The notes under the pieces: model-generated
The model's database searches: none
Seen by the model: only the letters and a program-made list of their open reading frames with translations
What the model was told of the DNA's origin: nothing
Made by a program: the position numbers and the translations under genes
Assembly (NCBI GenBank): GCA_016714535.1
Contig: JADKDR010000002.1
Coordinates: 186,001 to 250,000 of the forward strand
Reading direction: 5' to 3'
From: Bacteroidota bacterium
GTDB lineage: Bacteria > Bacteroidota > Bacteroidia > AKYH767-A > OLB10
DNA: 64,000 nt
In this document: one piece after another, positions 17,340 to 26,988 of the stretch
Layout: every line of letters begins with the position of its first letter
Position numbering within the stretch: position 1 is the first letter of the stretch

Positions 17340-18083
17340 TTATTTTTTGAATAGGTAAGATTTATAGATTCCTGTTTTTGCAATTAAGTATAAAAAAGAA
17401 ACGCCCAATACGCCTAAGCCATATTTCATGCTGCGCGAAAAATTGATGGATGAAGCTTCGTCAAAATATTTAGTTGGGCAAGTTACTTCGGCAATTTCAT
17501 ATCCGGCATAAAAAATTTGCGCCAGCATTTGATTGTCAAATACAAAGTCATCGCTGTTTGCATGGTAATTAATAGTTTGTAAAACCTCACGTGTAAATCC
17601 ACGATACCCTGTATGATACTCACTCAGTTTTTGATTCATCATAATATTTTGTGCCAGTGTAAGCATGCGGTTAAAAATATATTTATACAAAGGCATGCCG
17701 CCTTTGAGTGCTCCTTTGCCTAGTACCCGAGAACCCATCACAACTGGATATACTTCGTTTGCCATGATGCTTGCCATAGCTTCTATCAGCTTAGGCGTGT
17801 ATTGATAATCGGGATGTAGCATGATAACCAAATCAGCGTTCAACGATAATGCTTTGTCATAACACGATTTTTGATTGCCACCATATCCTCGGTTTTTTTG
17901 GTGCACTATTACATGTTTAATTCCTAATTGTCTGGCTACCTCAGTTGTGTCGTCTTTGCTGGCATCGTCCACTAATATTACTTCATCCACAATGTTAAAA
18001 GGAATTTCAGCATAAGTATCGCCAAGCGTTTTTGCTGCATTGTAAGCGGGCAATACAATTACAAGTTTCTTGTTCTTGATCAT
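17340..18083 (-). CDS. Family 2 glycosyltransferase, dolichyl-phosphate-mannose-synthase-like
   Basis: A 247-aa GT-A fold transferase that should move a sugar from a nucleotide sugar to a lipid or glycan acceptor on the cytoplasmic face. Visible motifs: VIVLPAYNAAKTL at the N-terminus, VDEVILVDDASKDDT (nucleotide-binding Asp residues), HQKNRGYGGNQKSCYDKAL, then LHPDYQYTPK in the metal-site position. The C-terminus (YGLGVLGVSFLYLIAKTGIY) is hydrophobic and probably membrane associated, but there is no full multi-TM domain. It is the first gene of the GT2-maeB-ruvA set. The acceptor is unknown. Confidence 0.88.
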   Translation of the reverse strand: MIKNKKLVIVLPAYNAAKTLGDTYAEIPFNIVDEVILVDDASKDDTTEVARQLGIKHVIVHQKNRGYGGNQKSCYDKALSLNADLVIMLHPDYQYTPKLIEAMASIMANEVYPVVMGSRVLGKGALKGGMPLYKYIFNRMLTLAQNIMMNQKLSEYHTGYRGFTREVLQTINYHANSDDFVFDNQMLAQIFYAGYEIAEVTCPTKYFDEASSINFSRSMKYGLGVLGVSFLYLIAKTGIYKSYLFKK

Positions 18084-18220
18084 ATCGGTTGTAAAGGAAT
18101 TAAATTTATGATGGAATGGAAAATTACGATGCGAGAAGTTATACAGCTAATTCGATTTGCTTTTACCTGAGGAAGGAAATATCTAGTGATTTTATTCGCA
18201 AATTCATTGATGAAATTCTT

Positions 18221-18403
18221 TCAGAAGGCCAAAAAAAAACTTCGTTTTTGAATGCCCCAATCATTTTTAACTTTTGAATTTACACACTTTATGAAACAGT
18301 GTTGTTCCAGGCAATATACACGTTTGCTCTTTCCCGATTTTTCACAATCATTAATATGAACTTGCTTTTGCTCTTTGCTAAATCGCGATTTGTTTGTTTG
18401 CAT
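18221..18403 (-). pseudogene. Possible IS66-type accessory protein remnant
   Basis: A 60-codon stretch contains FSKEQKQVHINDCEKSGKSK followed by RVYCLEQHC, which resembles the N-terminal helix-turn-helix of IS66-family TnpA accessory proteins (xSGxSxxxYCxxxxI). The usual following motif (FYxWxKK) is missing, and the rest of the frame reads as unrelated sequence. No terminal repeats or other IS66 genes are nearby. If correct it is a short transposon scar. It lies in the 354-base space between the GT2 gene and the orphan T9SS tail, which otherwise holds nothing I can support. Confidence 0.35.
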
Positions 18404-18437
18404 TTTTTCTCTTTATTTTACTGCAAACTAACAGACT

Positions 18438-18587
18438 ATGAAAAATATACACAATATGGGTTGGTCGGTGGGATACAAAGGAATAAATAAGATTGATGTT
18501 TCTTTATTTGCCAATGGAATTTACAAATTCAAATTAGTATCAGGCAATAAGGCAATAAATTCTAAGTCACTTTTAATTTTAAAGTAG
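18438..18587 (+). pseudogene. Orphan T9SS type A sorting-domain tail
   Basis: A 49-codon frame reads NMGWSVGYKGINKIDVSLFA, then NGIYKFKLVSGNKAINSKSL and LILK before the stop. This is the last half of a T9SS type A sorting domain, where a xxIDVSxFxNGIYxxKLxSG strand pair is typical. No cargo domain or signal peptide precedes it in any frame. It seems to be the 3' end of a cargo gene whose body has been deleted, next to another damaged cargo gene. The stop codon overlaps a GTG just upstream of the next ATG at 18590. Confidence 0.6.
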
Positions 18588-18589
18588 TG

Positions 18590-19550
18590 ATGAATTTACT
18601 TATTCAGAGTAGAGCAATATTTTTTGCTTTACTCTGTGGATTTATTGGCCTCAAACAAAATTCGAATTGTCAAAACCTTATTATAAATGGCAATTTCGAA
18701 GATACGATTCCCTGTGGCATTTGGAATGTTGGTTGGTTGCCAATTTTGCCATGTTCACTTTGGTATCAATCTTATTCATCCTCTGATTTTTTATCATCTT
18801 CTTACACACAATGGTGTGGATCTGCTCCTATCGGAATTATTGGATACCAACTACCCAAGAGTGGTAGTTCTTATTGTGGATTTGCCACATATGTAGCGCA
18901 TCCTGATGAAGGTTACCGTGAATTCTTAGGAGGAGTATTAACTGATTCATTTATATTATACATCTATGTTTGTAAGTGCTGCTAATGATTGTCAATTTTT
19001 TACTGATAAAATTGGAATGTATTTTTCTGTAGATAGTTTTTATAGCGATACAGGGTATTATTTTAATGTAACGCCACAAGTAGAAAATACTTCTGGCAAC
19101 ATTTTAATGGATACATTAAATTGGATAGAAGTTGGAGGTTATTTCATTGCGCAAGGAGGTGAGAAATATATTTGTTTAGGTAACTTTAGTAATATACAGA
19201 TGACTTTGGTAGATAGTAATTATAACACTAATGGTCTAGCACCTGGAGCATATTACTACATTGATGACATCTCCGTCATAGACTGCACCGCATCTAGCAT
19301 TAACGAGATACCTGCATTGGAGTTTCAATTATTAAACAATGCAGCAAGGCATACACTCACCGTTACAAGCGAGAGCATCAGTGAGTTTACTATTTTAGCA
19401 TTAGATGGCAAAAAAGTAAAGAGCCAATATTATCATAAAGAAGAAAGTAAAATAGAAATAGATATTGGCTCGCTTGCGCGTGGTATGTATTTGCTTCAGG
19501 TAATGGATAAAAGAAAACGGCTGGGGTATAAAAGGTTTGTGAGGTGGTGA
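18590..19550 (+). pseudogene. T9SS cargo gene with one frameshift
   Basis: Two frames join to give a cargo protein of about 320 aa. The first starts at ATG 18590 with a signal-peptide-like segment (LIQSRAIFFALLCGFIGLKQ), then NLIINGNFEDTIPC, GSSYCGFATYVAHPDEGYRE and FLGGVLTDS. The second, shifted near 18945-18960, continues LYYTSMFVSAANDCQFFTDK, then IGMYFSVDSFYSD, PGAYYYIDDISVIDCT and a T9SS tail (FTILALDGKKVKS, LARGMYLLQVM, a basic end). The order NGNFEDx...YREFLxxxLTxx...YxxSMFVSAAxD...IGxYFS...YYIDDIS matches a common Bacteroidota carbohydrate-binding-like cargo family. One base gained or lost accounts for the break; mutation and sequence error cannot be separated here. Confidence 0.65.
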
Positions 19551-19557
19551 GGTCTAA

Positions 19558-19880
19558 AGGGTTTAATTGATCAAGGGTTCAATAGTTCAAGGGTTCAGGG
19601 TTTAAAAATTGTTAGTTGGCTCATACTCGCGTGAGATTTCTAGAGCCATGCGTGGCAGCCCTCTCGTGCGCTCTATACATATGGATTCTTCATGATCATA
19701 TTTCATTTGTTTACAATATAGACCCATAATCGCCCCAGGTGTACACAAAGCAAATACACGCAAAGGGTACAAAGTTTTTTGGCATTTCTTCGTTGCGAAC
19801 TTGGCGGCATTCCTTAGCGTGCTTTGCGGTAAAAATAAGACGTAACTGCAAAGAACACACAGCGAAGAGAATTGTAAATA
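19558..19880. repeat. Intergenic repeat patch
   Basis: This 330-base space has no gene. At 19571-19603 TCAAGGGTTCA occurs twice, 15 bases apart, followed by a third partial copy. From about 19748 to 19870 the sequence has many short CGCAAAG/CTTTGCG words (CACGCAAAGGGTACAAAG, CTTAGCGTGCTTTGCGGTAA, AACTGCAAAGAACACACAGC). Such word-rich spacers resemble dispersed intergenic repeats in Bacteroidota and other environmental genomes. Copy number cannot be assessed from this window. Confidence 0.45.
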
Positions 19881-19884
19881 CCCC

Positions 19885-21114
19885 TTAAATTCTACTTGCC
19901 ATTATTAAATCTAAATCGCGAAATGGCAGATTAAAAAAGTCGCTCATAAATTTATTGGTTATAGTTCCCTTAAACATATATACACCATGACGCACATGAA
20001 GGTCGCTCCATAGCATCTCATCAACGCCCCCACGGTCGCCAATTGCTAATAAGATTGGTGTAAAAATATTACTTAATGCATAGGAAGCAGTGCGCGGAAC
20101 CCGGGAGGCTATATTAGGCACACAATAATGAATAACGCCATATTTTCTGTATACAGGGTGTTGATGTGTTGTCATTTGACTGGTTTCGAAACATCCACCC
20201 TGATCAATGCTTACATCCACTATCACCGATCCATATTTCATATCACTTACCATTTGTTCACTTACAATGCATGGGGTGTGTCCGTTATTGCTATAAATAG
20301 CACCAATTACAACGTCCGCTGTTTTCAATACATTGCTAAGTATGTTCGGGCTAATGGTACTGGTATATACGCGCGCGCCAATATTGTTTTGCAACCTTTT
20401 TAAACGGTACACACTGCTGTCAAGCACCCTTACATTGGCACCTAACCCCAGTGCTGTGCGCGTGGCATACTCACCAACTGTGCCCGCTCCTAATATGACA
20501 ATTTCGGTAGGGGGTATTCCGGTTATGCCACCTAATATAATTCCCTGGCCGTTTTTATCTTTTGCAAGGTATTCGGCAGCTATAATTATCGAAGCACTGC
20601 CTACTATTTCACTCATCGCTCTTATTACCGGAATAAGTTCTGTTTGATCGCGTATGTACTCATAACCAATTCCTGTTACTCTTTTTTGCATCAATGCTTT
20701 TATATACTCTTTTTTTTGATTCCGCGCCAATACAATGCTCATGATAGTTTGCCTGTCTTTTACAATAGCAAGTTCTTCATCGCTCAATGGGGCTACTTTA
20801 AGTATGCAATCGGCTTCAAACGCTTCTTTTGCGCTATAAACTATTTCTGCTCCTGCTTCGCTATAATCCGAATCAGTAAAATTGGCATTGCTGCCCGCAC
20901 CGGCTTCTATTCGAATACGATGTCCATTGTTTACTAGTAGCGCAACACTCTCGGGCACAAGTGCTATTCGATTTTCCGAAAAAACCGTTTCTTTTGGAAT
21001 ACCTATAAACAGTTCTTTTCGTTCCCTACGAATTTCCAATACGCTCTCCTGTGGTAAGAGTGCACCTGTTTGTGCCAACACTGAAATTCCTGCACTTGGA
21101 ATTTTACTACTCAT
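19885..21114 (-). CDS. ald: Alanine dehydrogenase family protein
   Basis: Alanine dehydrogenases interconvert alanine and pyruvate plus ammonia with NAD. The 409-aa product shows IGIPKETVFSENRIALVPES at about residue 37, EAGAGSNANFTDSDY, the Rossmann motif ILGAGTVGEYATRTALGLG, the catalytic-Asp segment VDVSIDQGGCFE and IHYCVPNIASRVPRTAS. It has a 35-residue N-terminal extension. Where characterised enzymes have the catalytic His in an LHLA motif, this sequence appears to read IVLARN, so activity should not be taken for granted; the AlaDH/PNT superfamily assignment is firm. It is a single gene with a putative -7 box at 21206-21213. Confidence 0.85.
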   Translation of the reverse strand: MSSKIPSAGISVLAQTGALLPQESVLEIRRERKELFIGIPKETVFSENRIALVPESVALLVNNGHRIRIEAGAGSNANFTDSDYSEAGAEIVYSAKEAFEADCILKVAPLSDEELAIVKDRQTIMSIVLARNQKKEYIKALMQKRVTGIGYEYIRDQTELIPVIRAMSEIVGSASIIIAAEYLAKDKNGQGIILGGITGIPPTEIVILGAGTVGEYATRTALGLGANVRVLDSSVYRLKRLQNNIGARVYTSTISPNILSNVLKTADVVIGAIYSNNGHTPCIVSEQMVSDMKYGSVIVDVSIDQGGCFETSQMTTHQHPVYRKYGVIHYCVPNIASRVPRTASYALSNIFTPILLAIGDRGGVDEMLWSDLHVRHGVYMFKGTITNKFMSDFFNLPFRDLDLIMASRI

Positions 21115-21205
21115 AATGCCGATTAAATAGTTTAGTTCTTGATTGACTAAGCACTTATCTTTTCAAAAGGGGTTCGATTGTTCCTTTTAGCTTAGTTAAG
21201 TATTA

Positions 21206-21213
21206 CAAAGATA
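21206..21213 (-). promoter_or_regulatory. Putative -7 box of ald
   Basis: Minus-strand TATCTTTG matches TAnnTTTG exactly and lies about 90 bases before the ald ATG. No good -33 TTG is at the preferred spacing. Confidence 0.4.
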
Positions 21214-21370
21214 TAAAAATTAACAATGAAATGACCTGATAGGAAATAGTATTCTTTGGGAAAATTATTGGTTACACTATAAAATATATAAGACAGATAG
21301 GTTGTTTCTTTTGACAAAAAACAAGACGTTTTTTGATGATGCATATTTAAATCGTTAATAATCAAATTTG

Positions 21371-21378
21371 TATATTTG
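21371..21378 (+). promoter_or_regulatory. Putative -7 box of the 1804-aa surface protein gene
   Basis: TATATTTG followed by C is an exact TAnnTTTG match, about 75 bases before the ATG at 21452. The 21115-21451 space otherwise shows only AT-rich sequence. Confidence 0.5.
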
Positions 21379-21451
21379 CAACATATTTCCTAGTTAGCGT
21401 ATCCTCAATTTCGAAAACAGGTTCTAATCGTCCTCTTTAATACCTCAACTT

Positions 21452-24400
21452 ATGAATTTAAATGTAAGAAAGCTAATTGGCATTTTATTAATGCTGAGTT
21501 TGTTTCAATTATTTATTGCTAAAAATGTGCAGGCCTCGCATATTATGGGCGGCAGTATTCAATACACATCACTTGGGTTTGATTCTATTGTCGGTAAATT
21601 TAAATTTGATATTCGAGTTTTCGTTTACCGCTATTGTGAACCGGGTGCTGCACAATTTGCACCTAAGCTTTGGTTGGGAATTTACTCCTCTAATATTAAT
21701 CAAGTTAACATAGACACATTAACATGGTCGAAAAAAATTAATCTCATCTCAAAGAAATTTATTCAACCGCCCAATTTGAGCGACTCCTGTGCTACGCTTT
21801 TAAATGTGTGTGTTGAAGAAGCAATTTATGCTGAGACGGTATTTTTGCCATCAACCAATGTTGGCTATAACCTTATAGCAGATGTGTGTTGCCGCAATCC
21901 GAATATTCTAAATTTAACCAACCCGACAAATCAGGGAATTGCATTTTTTGCAAAAATTCCAAAAACATCCATTGTAAATAATAGTCCGCAATATGCCATA
22001 CCTCCGGTTCCTTTTTTGTGTACAAGCGATACTAATATTGTATCGAACACAGTATATGATATTGATGGCGATTCATTAGATTATTCATTTGCATGGCCAT
22101 ATAATGGACTTGGCCCTGGCGGAACTACTAACGGAATGCCAATTTTATATCCCGATCCTATACCTAAAGTAGTATATGCACCAGGCTACAGCCAACTTGA
22201 TCCATTTGGTCCTTCTGGTTGGCATTCGATTGATTCTTTAACTGGATTAACGAGTTACTATAATCCCAATACTGGTTTTTTTGTGGTTACTATAATTATA
22301 CGCGAGTATAGAAATGGAAATTTTATTGCTGCCTATAGACGCGATTTGCAATTGATTTTTATTCCTTGCCCCGTCAACAATGCTCCACAACTTGTTGGAA
22401 ATACACAAATTGATTATACCATAAACGAAGGAGATTCATTGTGTTTCCCAATAGAATTTGTGGATCCGGAGGGTGACAGTATTTTTATTACACATTCGGG
22501 GTTGATATTTGATTCAACGGTAGTTAATCCCCCTGCTATTTTAAATGACGTTAGTGGACTTGCTTACGATAGTACCCATTTTTGTTGGTACACCACCTGC
22601 GATGCAGGTGGGCCAAACGCCTATAACTTTACGGTGGTAGCCAGTGATGATGGATGCCCACCCAAGCAAACCTATGTAGTGTACACTATCAATGTGATAC
22701 CTGTTACCTCTAATGCTGTTATTCAAGGGCCTTCTGTTATTTGTGATCCCAATGCAGGGCCATTTATGTTCTATGTTCTCAACACCAACGGAGATACCGC
22801 TAATTACAATTGGCTAGTTAGCAACGGAACCATTGTTGGTGGTGGGCCTGGCTCAGATACCATTTATGTAAGCAATGTAAGTAATGCGCTAACCGTTACC
22901 TTTTATGAAACTGGGCCTAATGGTTGTAGTAGCGATCCATTATCGCTCACCGTACCGGTTGGCTCAGGCATACCTGTACAGGCATTTAGCAACGACACCA
23001 TCTGCGAGGGAGAGTCAACAACGCTTTCTGCATCCGGAAGCATTACCTATGTCTGGAGTGATGCAGGCGGAGTTATCGGAACCGGCACTTCCATCACCGT
23101 TTCGCCAACAGTTACAACAACCTATACGGTAACGGGTACAGATGATGTGGGCTGTACTTCCGAATCTTCAGTTACCGTTACAGTAAATCCGAATCCCGCG
23201 CTATCAGCTATTGCAGGCGTAACCTCTGCATGCCCCAATCTGCTTGGTGCTTTGTATTATGTGATAAATGGAAATCCCAACTCAACATATACATGGACCG
23301 TTACAGGAGGGACACTAATTAGCGGGCAAGGTACCGACAGTATTATTGTCAATTGGGGAGGTTTTGGCACAGGTACAGTTACCTTATTTGAAGTAACTGA
23401 TGGGAATTGTACATCCCAGCCTGTTAGTATTAGCGTGTCGATAAATTTATTTATAGCTGTTCCTACCGGGCCCAATCAAAATATTTGTATTGGTCAAACC
23501 GCACAACTTGGCACTGCGGTTGTTTCGGGCTATTCTTATTCCTGGAGTCCCGCATTCGGACTTTCGGGTACCGACATCAGTAATCCGGTTGTTACAATCA
23601 ACAATACAGGAACATATATATACACGCTGACAGTAAGTGATACTTCCGGATGTAATAATACCGACTCAGTTGTTGTAACTATCAATCCATTGCCATCCAT
23701 TAGCGTTTCGCCTTCTACTAATGATACGATATGTGCAGGCGATACAGTAACATTAACCGGATCAGGAGCCGGGACTTTCGTTTGGTACAACAATGATTCA
23801 TTAATTAATTCGATAGGCACCGGAAATCCTTTTACTGTGAATCCTGTTTTAACTACTACCTATTATACGATAGGCAGCGATGTCAATGGCTGCGAGGATA
23901 TTGATTCTGTTACCATTTATGTATTTACGCCTCCACCTACATCACCAGTTATTAGTGGCGATACAGCTTCGTGTACCAATACCCAAGGGCTTGTTTACAC
24001 TGTATTAAATGTAGTTGGAACTTCAACGTATTTATGGAACATAAGTGGCGGTGTAATTGTATCAGGGCAAAACACGCCATCAGTAGTCGTAAATTGGACA
24101 GGAACAGGAACGGCAACTCTTTCTGTATACGAATTAACTTCCGATGGATGTCCATCAGTTCCTACCACCATCATTATTAGTTTAAATGTGCCTGCTCAGG
24201 TTCCAACGGGCGGACCTCAAACTATTTGCGAAGGACAAACTACTATACTGGGCGATTTTCCGATTCCCGGTTATACATATGCCTGGTCACCAGCCTTTGG
24301 GTTATCATCAACAAGCATCAGTAATCCTACCTTAACCCTAACTCCTGCAGGTACTTATTTGTATTATTTATATGTGACCAATGCAGCGGGATGCAATAAC

Positions 24401-26866
24401 TTCGACTCGGTAGAGATTAATGTGTTGCAAGCGCCTGCTATTTCGCTGTCGGCTCAACCATCCACTATCATATGTCCGTTTGATACAATAATACTTACCG
24501 CCAATGGAGCACTTACCTATACGTGGTATATAGTTGGTAGTGCAGTACCTATAGGTACTGGAACTTCTATTACAGTGACGCCATCTCAAACATCTACTTA
24601 CTATGCTATAGGTAGTTTGGGCACGATATGCGATGGCTTTGATTCGATTACCGTAGTGACTCACCCTCCACAAACCTTTGGAGGTATTACAGGCGATTTA
24701 AACCCTTGTTACGATACAATAGTTTATGCCATTATTAATCCGGACTTATCGGCAACGTATACATGGACGGTTACTGGCGGTGTTATTCTCAATGGACAAA
24801 GCACACCTACGGTTACCATTTACTGGTCAAGTAATTCAGGCACCATTTCTATTACCTCGTTGGATACGAATGGCTGCGAGTCGCAACCATATCTTTTCAA
24901 TATACAACAAGGAGCACAAACGACTTCGCCTTTAGCCACCGGGCCACAAACTGTTTGCGAAAATCAAGCAGGCAATTATAATGCTGTCGTTGTTCCGGGT
25001 GGAGCGTATCAATGGTTTGCATCGGGTGGAACCATAAATTCCGGGCAGGGAAGCAGCTCGGTAAATATTACCTGGAATGGCCCTGCACCTGCTACCGGTT
25101 ATGTATATTATCAAATAACATTTAGTACCGACTCTTTTTGCTACGGCATGTCCGATTCTCTTACTATAGCCATTTTACCTTTGCCAATAATAAATGGAAT
25201 AAACGGTAACAATTTACTTTGTGGTATTGATACGGGTTGGTATAGCATAAGCACCGCACCTTCGGCTACTATAGTATGGAGCACTACAGGGGGTACCATA
25301 ATCACTACAGCCAATCCGGATAGTATTGGGTTGTATCTAAGTGCCAATGGAACATATACTATTACCGTTATTGCCACCGATACCATATCAGGATGTGTTA
25401 GTAATCCTGCATCACTTCAAATTACCAAGGGTAATTTAATTAATGCAACTGCCACGGGTGGAGGTATTTTGTGTCCGGGTGATAGTATTCAGATTGGAGT
25501 TACAGGCAATGGAAATACGTATCAATGGTTGCCCGCCACCGGATTAAGCAGCACTACGGTAAGCAACCCAAATGCTTCGCCTTCGGTTACTACGACCTAT
25601 ACAGTTACTACAGGTGATGGTAGCGGATGCACGGCATCGGCAAGTGTAACGGTAACTGTAAACGCACAGATAAATGCGCAGATAAGTGCAAACAGCACTA
25701 CCGTGTGTCCCGGTGCAGGTGCTCAGTTAACTGCAAGTGGAGGCACTTCTTATTCATGGAGTCCGGCCAATGGCTTAAGCAATACAAGCATTGCTAACCC
25801 AACGGCCAATCCAAATCAGAATACCATTTACACGGTTACCGTTAGCGATGGTAATTGCACCGCCACGGCAACTATTGAAATTACTATCGGAACAGTAAAT
25901 GCGGTTGCCACTGCAAATGCCAATTCAGTATGCCTTGGTCAATCGGTTCAACTTAATGCTAGCGGAGGGGCCACCTATGCGTGGTCGCCACCCAATGGAT
26001 TAAGCGATCCATCTATCAGCAATCCAACTGCATCACCAACAACAGCAACTACGTATACGGTATTAGTTACAGATTCAGTGGGATGTACCGGCACGGATAC
26101 AATTTCCCTGGCTATATTGGCCGCACCAACAGTTGCTATTAGCAACGATACTATTATATGTCCCGGAGCTCAGGCTCAGTTGTTAGCAGCAGGAGGAGTG
26201 CAGTATAGCTGGCAACCTGCCAATAATTTAAGCAGTGCCACGGTAAGCAACCCTGTTGCAACCCCGGGCAGCTCTACAACCTATACGGTTACTGTAACTA
26301 ATACGGATGGATGCACCGCTACGGAAGATGTAATAGTAAGCATAGACGCAACCCTTGATGCGGATTTTGAATGGGAAGATTCGCTTGATTGTAATGGAGC
26401 TACTTATCAATTCATTAATAATAGTCAGAATGCTGTTTCTTATCAATGGATTTTTGGTGATGGTAGCAGCAGTACCGACCCAAGCCCAACACATACGTTT
26501 ACACTTGGACAGGCTATACAGGTTACATTAATTGCTACTAATGGCACATGTAGCGACACCCTGGTGCAATTTATTAACATTGCTTCGTTAGACACCATGG
26601 TAAAAAATGCCCCCAATGTGATTACTCCTAACGGGGATGGGTTGAATGATTGCTTCGAAATAGGTTCTATCGTAAGCTTTAGAGAGTGTAGCACTTTTGA
26701 AATATTTGACCGGTGGGGAGAGTTGATGTATGAAACCGGAACCAAAGTAAACTGCTGGGATGGCACCAATCGCGATGGCAACGCTGTACCAGAGGGAGTT
26801 TACTATTACATTTTAAAAATCGATAAAGAAGAGTTTAATGGTTTTGTTCATGTAATAAGAAATTAA
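21452..26866 (+). CDS. Giant repeat surface protein with gliding-associated (CHU_C/T9SS type B) C-terminus
   Basis: An 1804-aa exported protein, probably cell-surface attached and adhesin-like. A signal peptide (LIGILLMLSLFQLFIAKNVQ) precedes ASHIMGGSIQYTSL, the N-terminal domain common to Bacteroidota gliding-associated proteins. Residues about 300-430 are cadherin/Ig-like (DGDSLDYSF, FVDPEGDSIFI). From about residue 430 to 1320 there are PKD/Ig modules including a roughly 245-aa super-repeat, then four short modules of about 73 aa (CPGAGAQLTASGGTSYSWSP and similar). One PKD domain (YQWIFGDGSSSTDPSPTHTF) comes before the C-terminus. The last 90 residues (PNVITPNGDGLNDCF, EIFDRWGELMYET, CWDGTNRDGNAVPEGVYYY) are the type B sorting domain. 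It is a single gene with its own promoter and terminator. Confidence 0.93.
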   Translation: MNLNVRKLIGILLMLSLFQLFIAKNVQASHIMGGSIQYTSLGFDSIVGKFKFDIRVFVYRYCEPGAAQFAPKLWLGIYSSNINQVNIDTLTWSKKINLISKKFIQPPNLSDSCATLLNVCVEEAIYAETVFLPSTNVGYNLIADVCCRNPNILNLTNPTNQGIAFFAKIPKTSIVNNSPQYAIPPVPFLCTSDTNIVSNTVYDIDGDSLDYSFAWPYNGLGPGGTTNGMPILYPDPIPKVVYAPGYSQLDPFGPSGWHSIDSLTGLTSYYNPNTGFFVVTIIIREYRNGNFIAAYRRDLQLIFIPCPVNNAPQLVGNTQIDYTINEGDSLCFPIEFVDPEGDSIFITHSGLIFDSTVVNPPAILNDVSGLAYDSTHFCWYTTCDAGGPNAYNFTVVASDDGCPPKQTYVVYTINVIPVTSNAVIQGPSVICDPNAGPFMFYVLNTNGDTANYNWLVSNGTIVGGGPGSDTIYVSNVSNALTVTFYETGPNGCSSDPLSLTVPVGSGIPVQAFSNDTICEGESTTLSASGSITYVWSDAGGVIGTGTSITVSPTVTTTYTVTGTDDVGCTSESSVTVTVNPNPALSAIAGVTSACPNLLGALYYVINGNPNSTYTWTVTGGTLISGQGTDSIIVNWGGFGTGTVTLFEVTDGNCTSQPVSISVSINLFIAVPTGPNQNICIGQTAQLGTAVVSGYSYSWSPAFGLSGTDISNPVVTINNTGTYIYTLTVSDTSGCNNTDSVVVTINPLPSISVSPSTNDTICAGDTVTLTGSGAGTFVWYNNDSLINSIGTGNPFTVNPVLTTTYYTIGSDVNGCEDIDSVTIYVFTPPPTSPVISGDTASCTNTQGLVYTVLNVVGTSTYLWNISGGVIVSGQNTPSVVVNWTGTGTATLSVYELTSDGCPSVPTTIIISLNVPAQVPTGGPQTICEGQTTILGDFPIPGYTYAWSPAFGLSSTSISNPTLTLTPAGTYLYYLYVTNAAGCNNFDSVEINVLQAPAISLSAQPSTIICPFDTIILTANGALTYTWYIVGSAVPIGTGTSITVTPSQTSTYYAIGSLGTICDGFDSITVVTHPPQTFGGITGDLNPCYDTIVYAIINPDLSATYTWTVTGGVILNGQSTPTVTIYWSSNSGTISITSLDTNGCESQPYLFNIQQGAQTTSPLATGPQTVCENQAGNYNAVVVPGGAYQWFASGGTINSGQGSSSVNITWNGPAPATGYVYYQITFSTDSFCYGMSDSLTIAILPLPIINGINGNNLLCGIDTGWYSISTAPSATIVWSTTGGTIITTANPDSIGLYLSANGTYTITVIATDTISGCVSNPASLQITKGNLINATATGGGILCPGDSIQIGVTGNGNTYQWLPATGLSSTTVSNPNASPSVTTTYTVTTGDGSGCTASASVTVTVNAQINAQISANSTTVCPGAGAQLTASGGTSYSWSPANGLSNTSIANPTANPNQNTIYTVTVSDGNCTATATIEITIGTVNAVATANANSVCLGQSVQLNASGGATYAWSPPNGLSDPSISNPTASPTTATTYTVLVTDSVGCTGTDTISLAILAAPTVAISNDTIICPGAQAQLLAAGGVQYSWQPANNLSSATVSNPVATPGSSTTYTVTVTNTDGCTATEDVIVSIDATLDADFEWEDSLDCNGATYQFINNSQNAVSYQWIFGDGSSSTDPSPTHTFTLGQAIQVTLIATNGTCSDTLVQFINIASLDTMVKNAPNVITPNGDGLNDCFEIGSIVSFRECSTFEIFDRWGELMYETGTKVNCWDGTNRDGNAVPEGVYYYILKIDKEEFNGFVHVIRN

Positions 26867-26874
26867 AAAATGAG

Positions 26875-26903
26875 AAAACGCCCGATAATGGGCGTTTTTT
26901 TTT
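26875..26903. terminator. Intrinsic terminator between convergent genes
   Basis: Stem AAAACGCCC / GGGCGTTTT with a six-base loop and a nine-T tail. Placed after the 1804-aa gene; the A-rich left side could also end the convergent alpha-2-macroglobulin transcript. Confidence 0.88.
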
Positions 26904-26988
26904 GCATTTGGCAACTATTTATTCAGTCAATATTTTTATGTAAACTCATTTTTTATAGCAAGATAAATTCGATGCATTAATTGAACTT

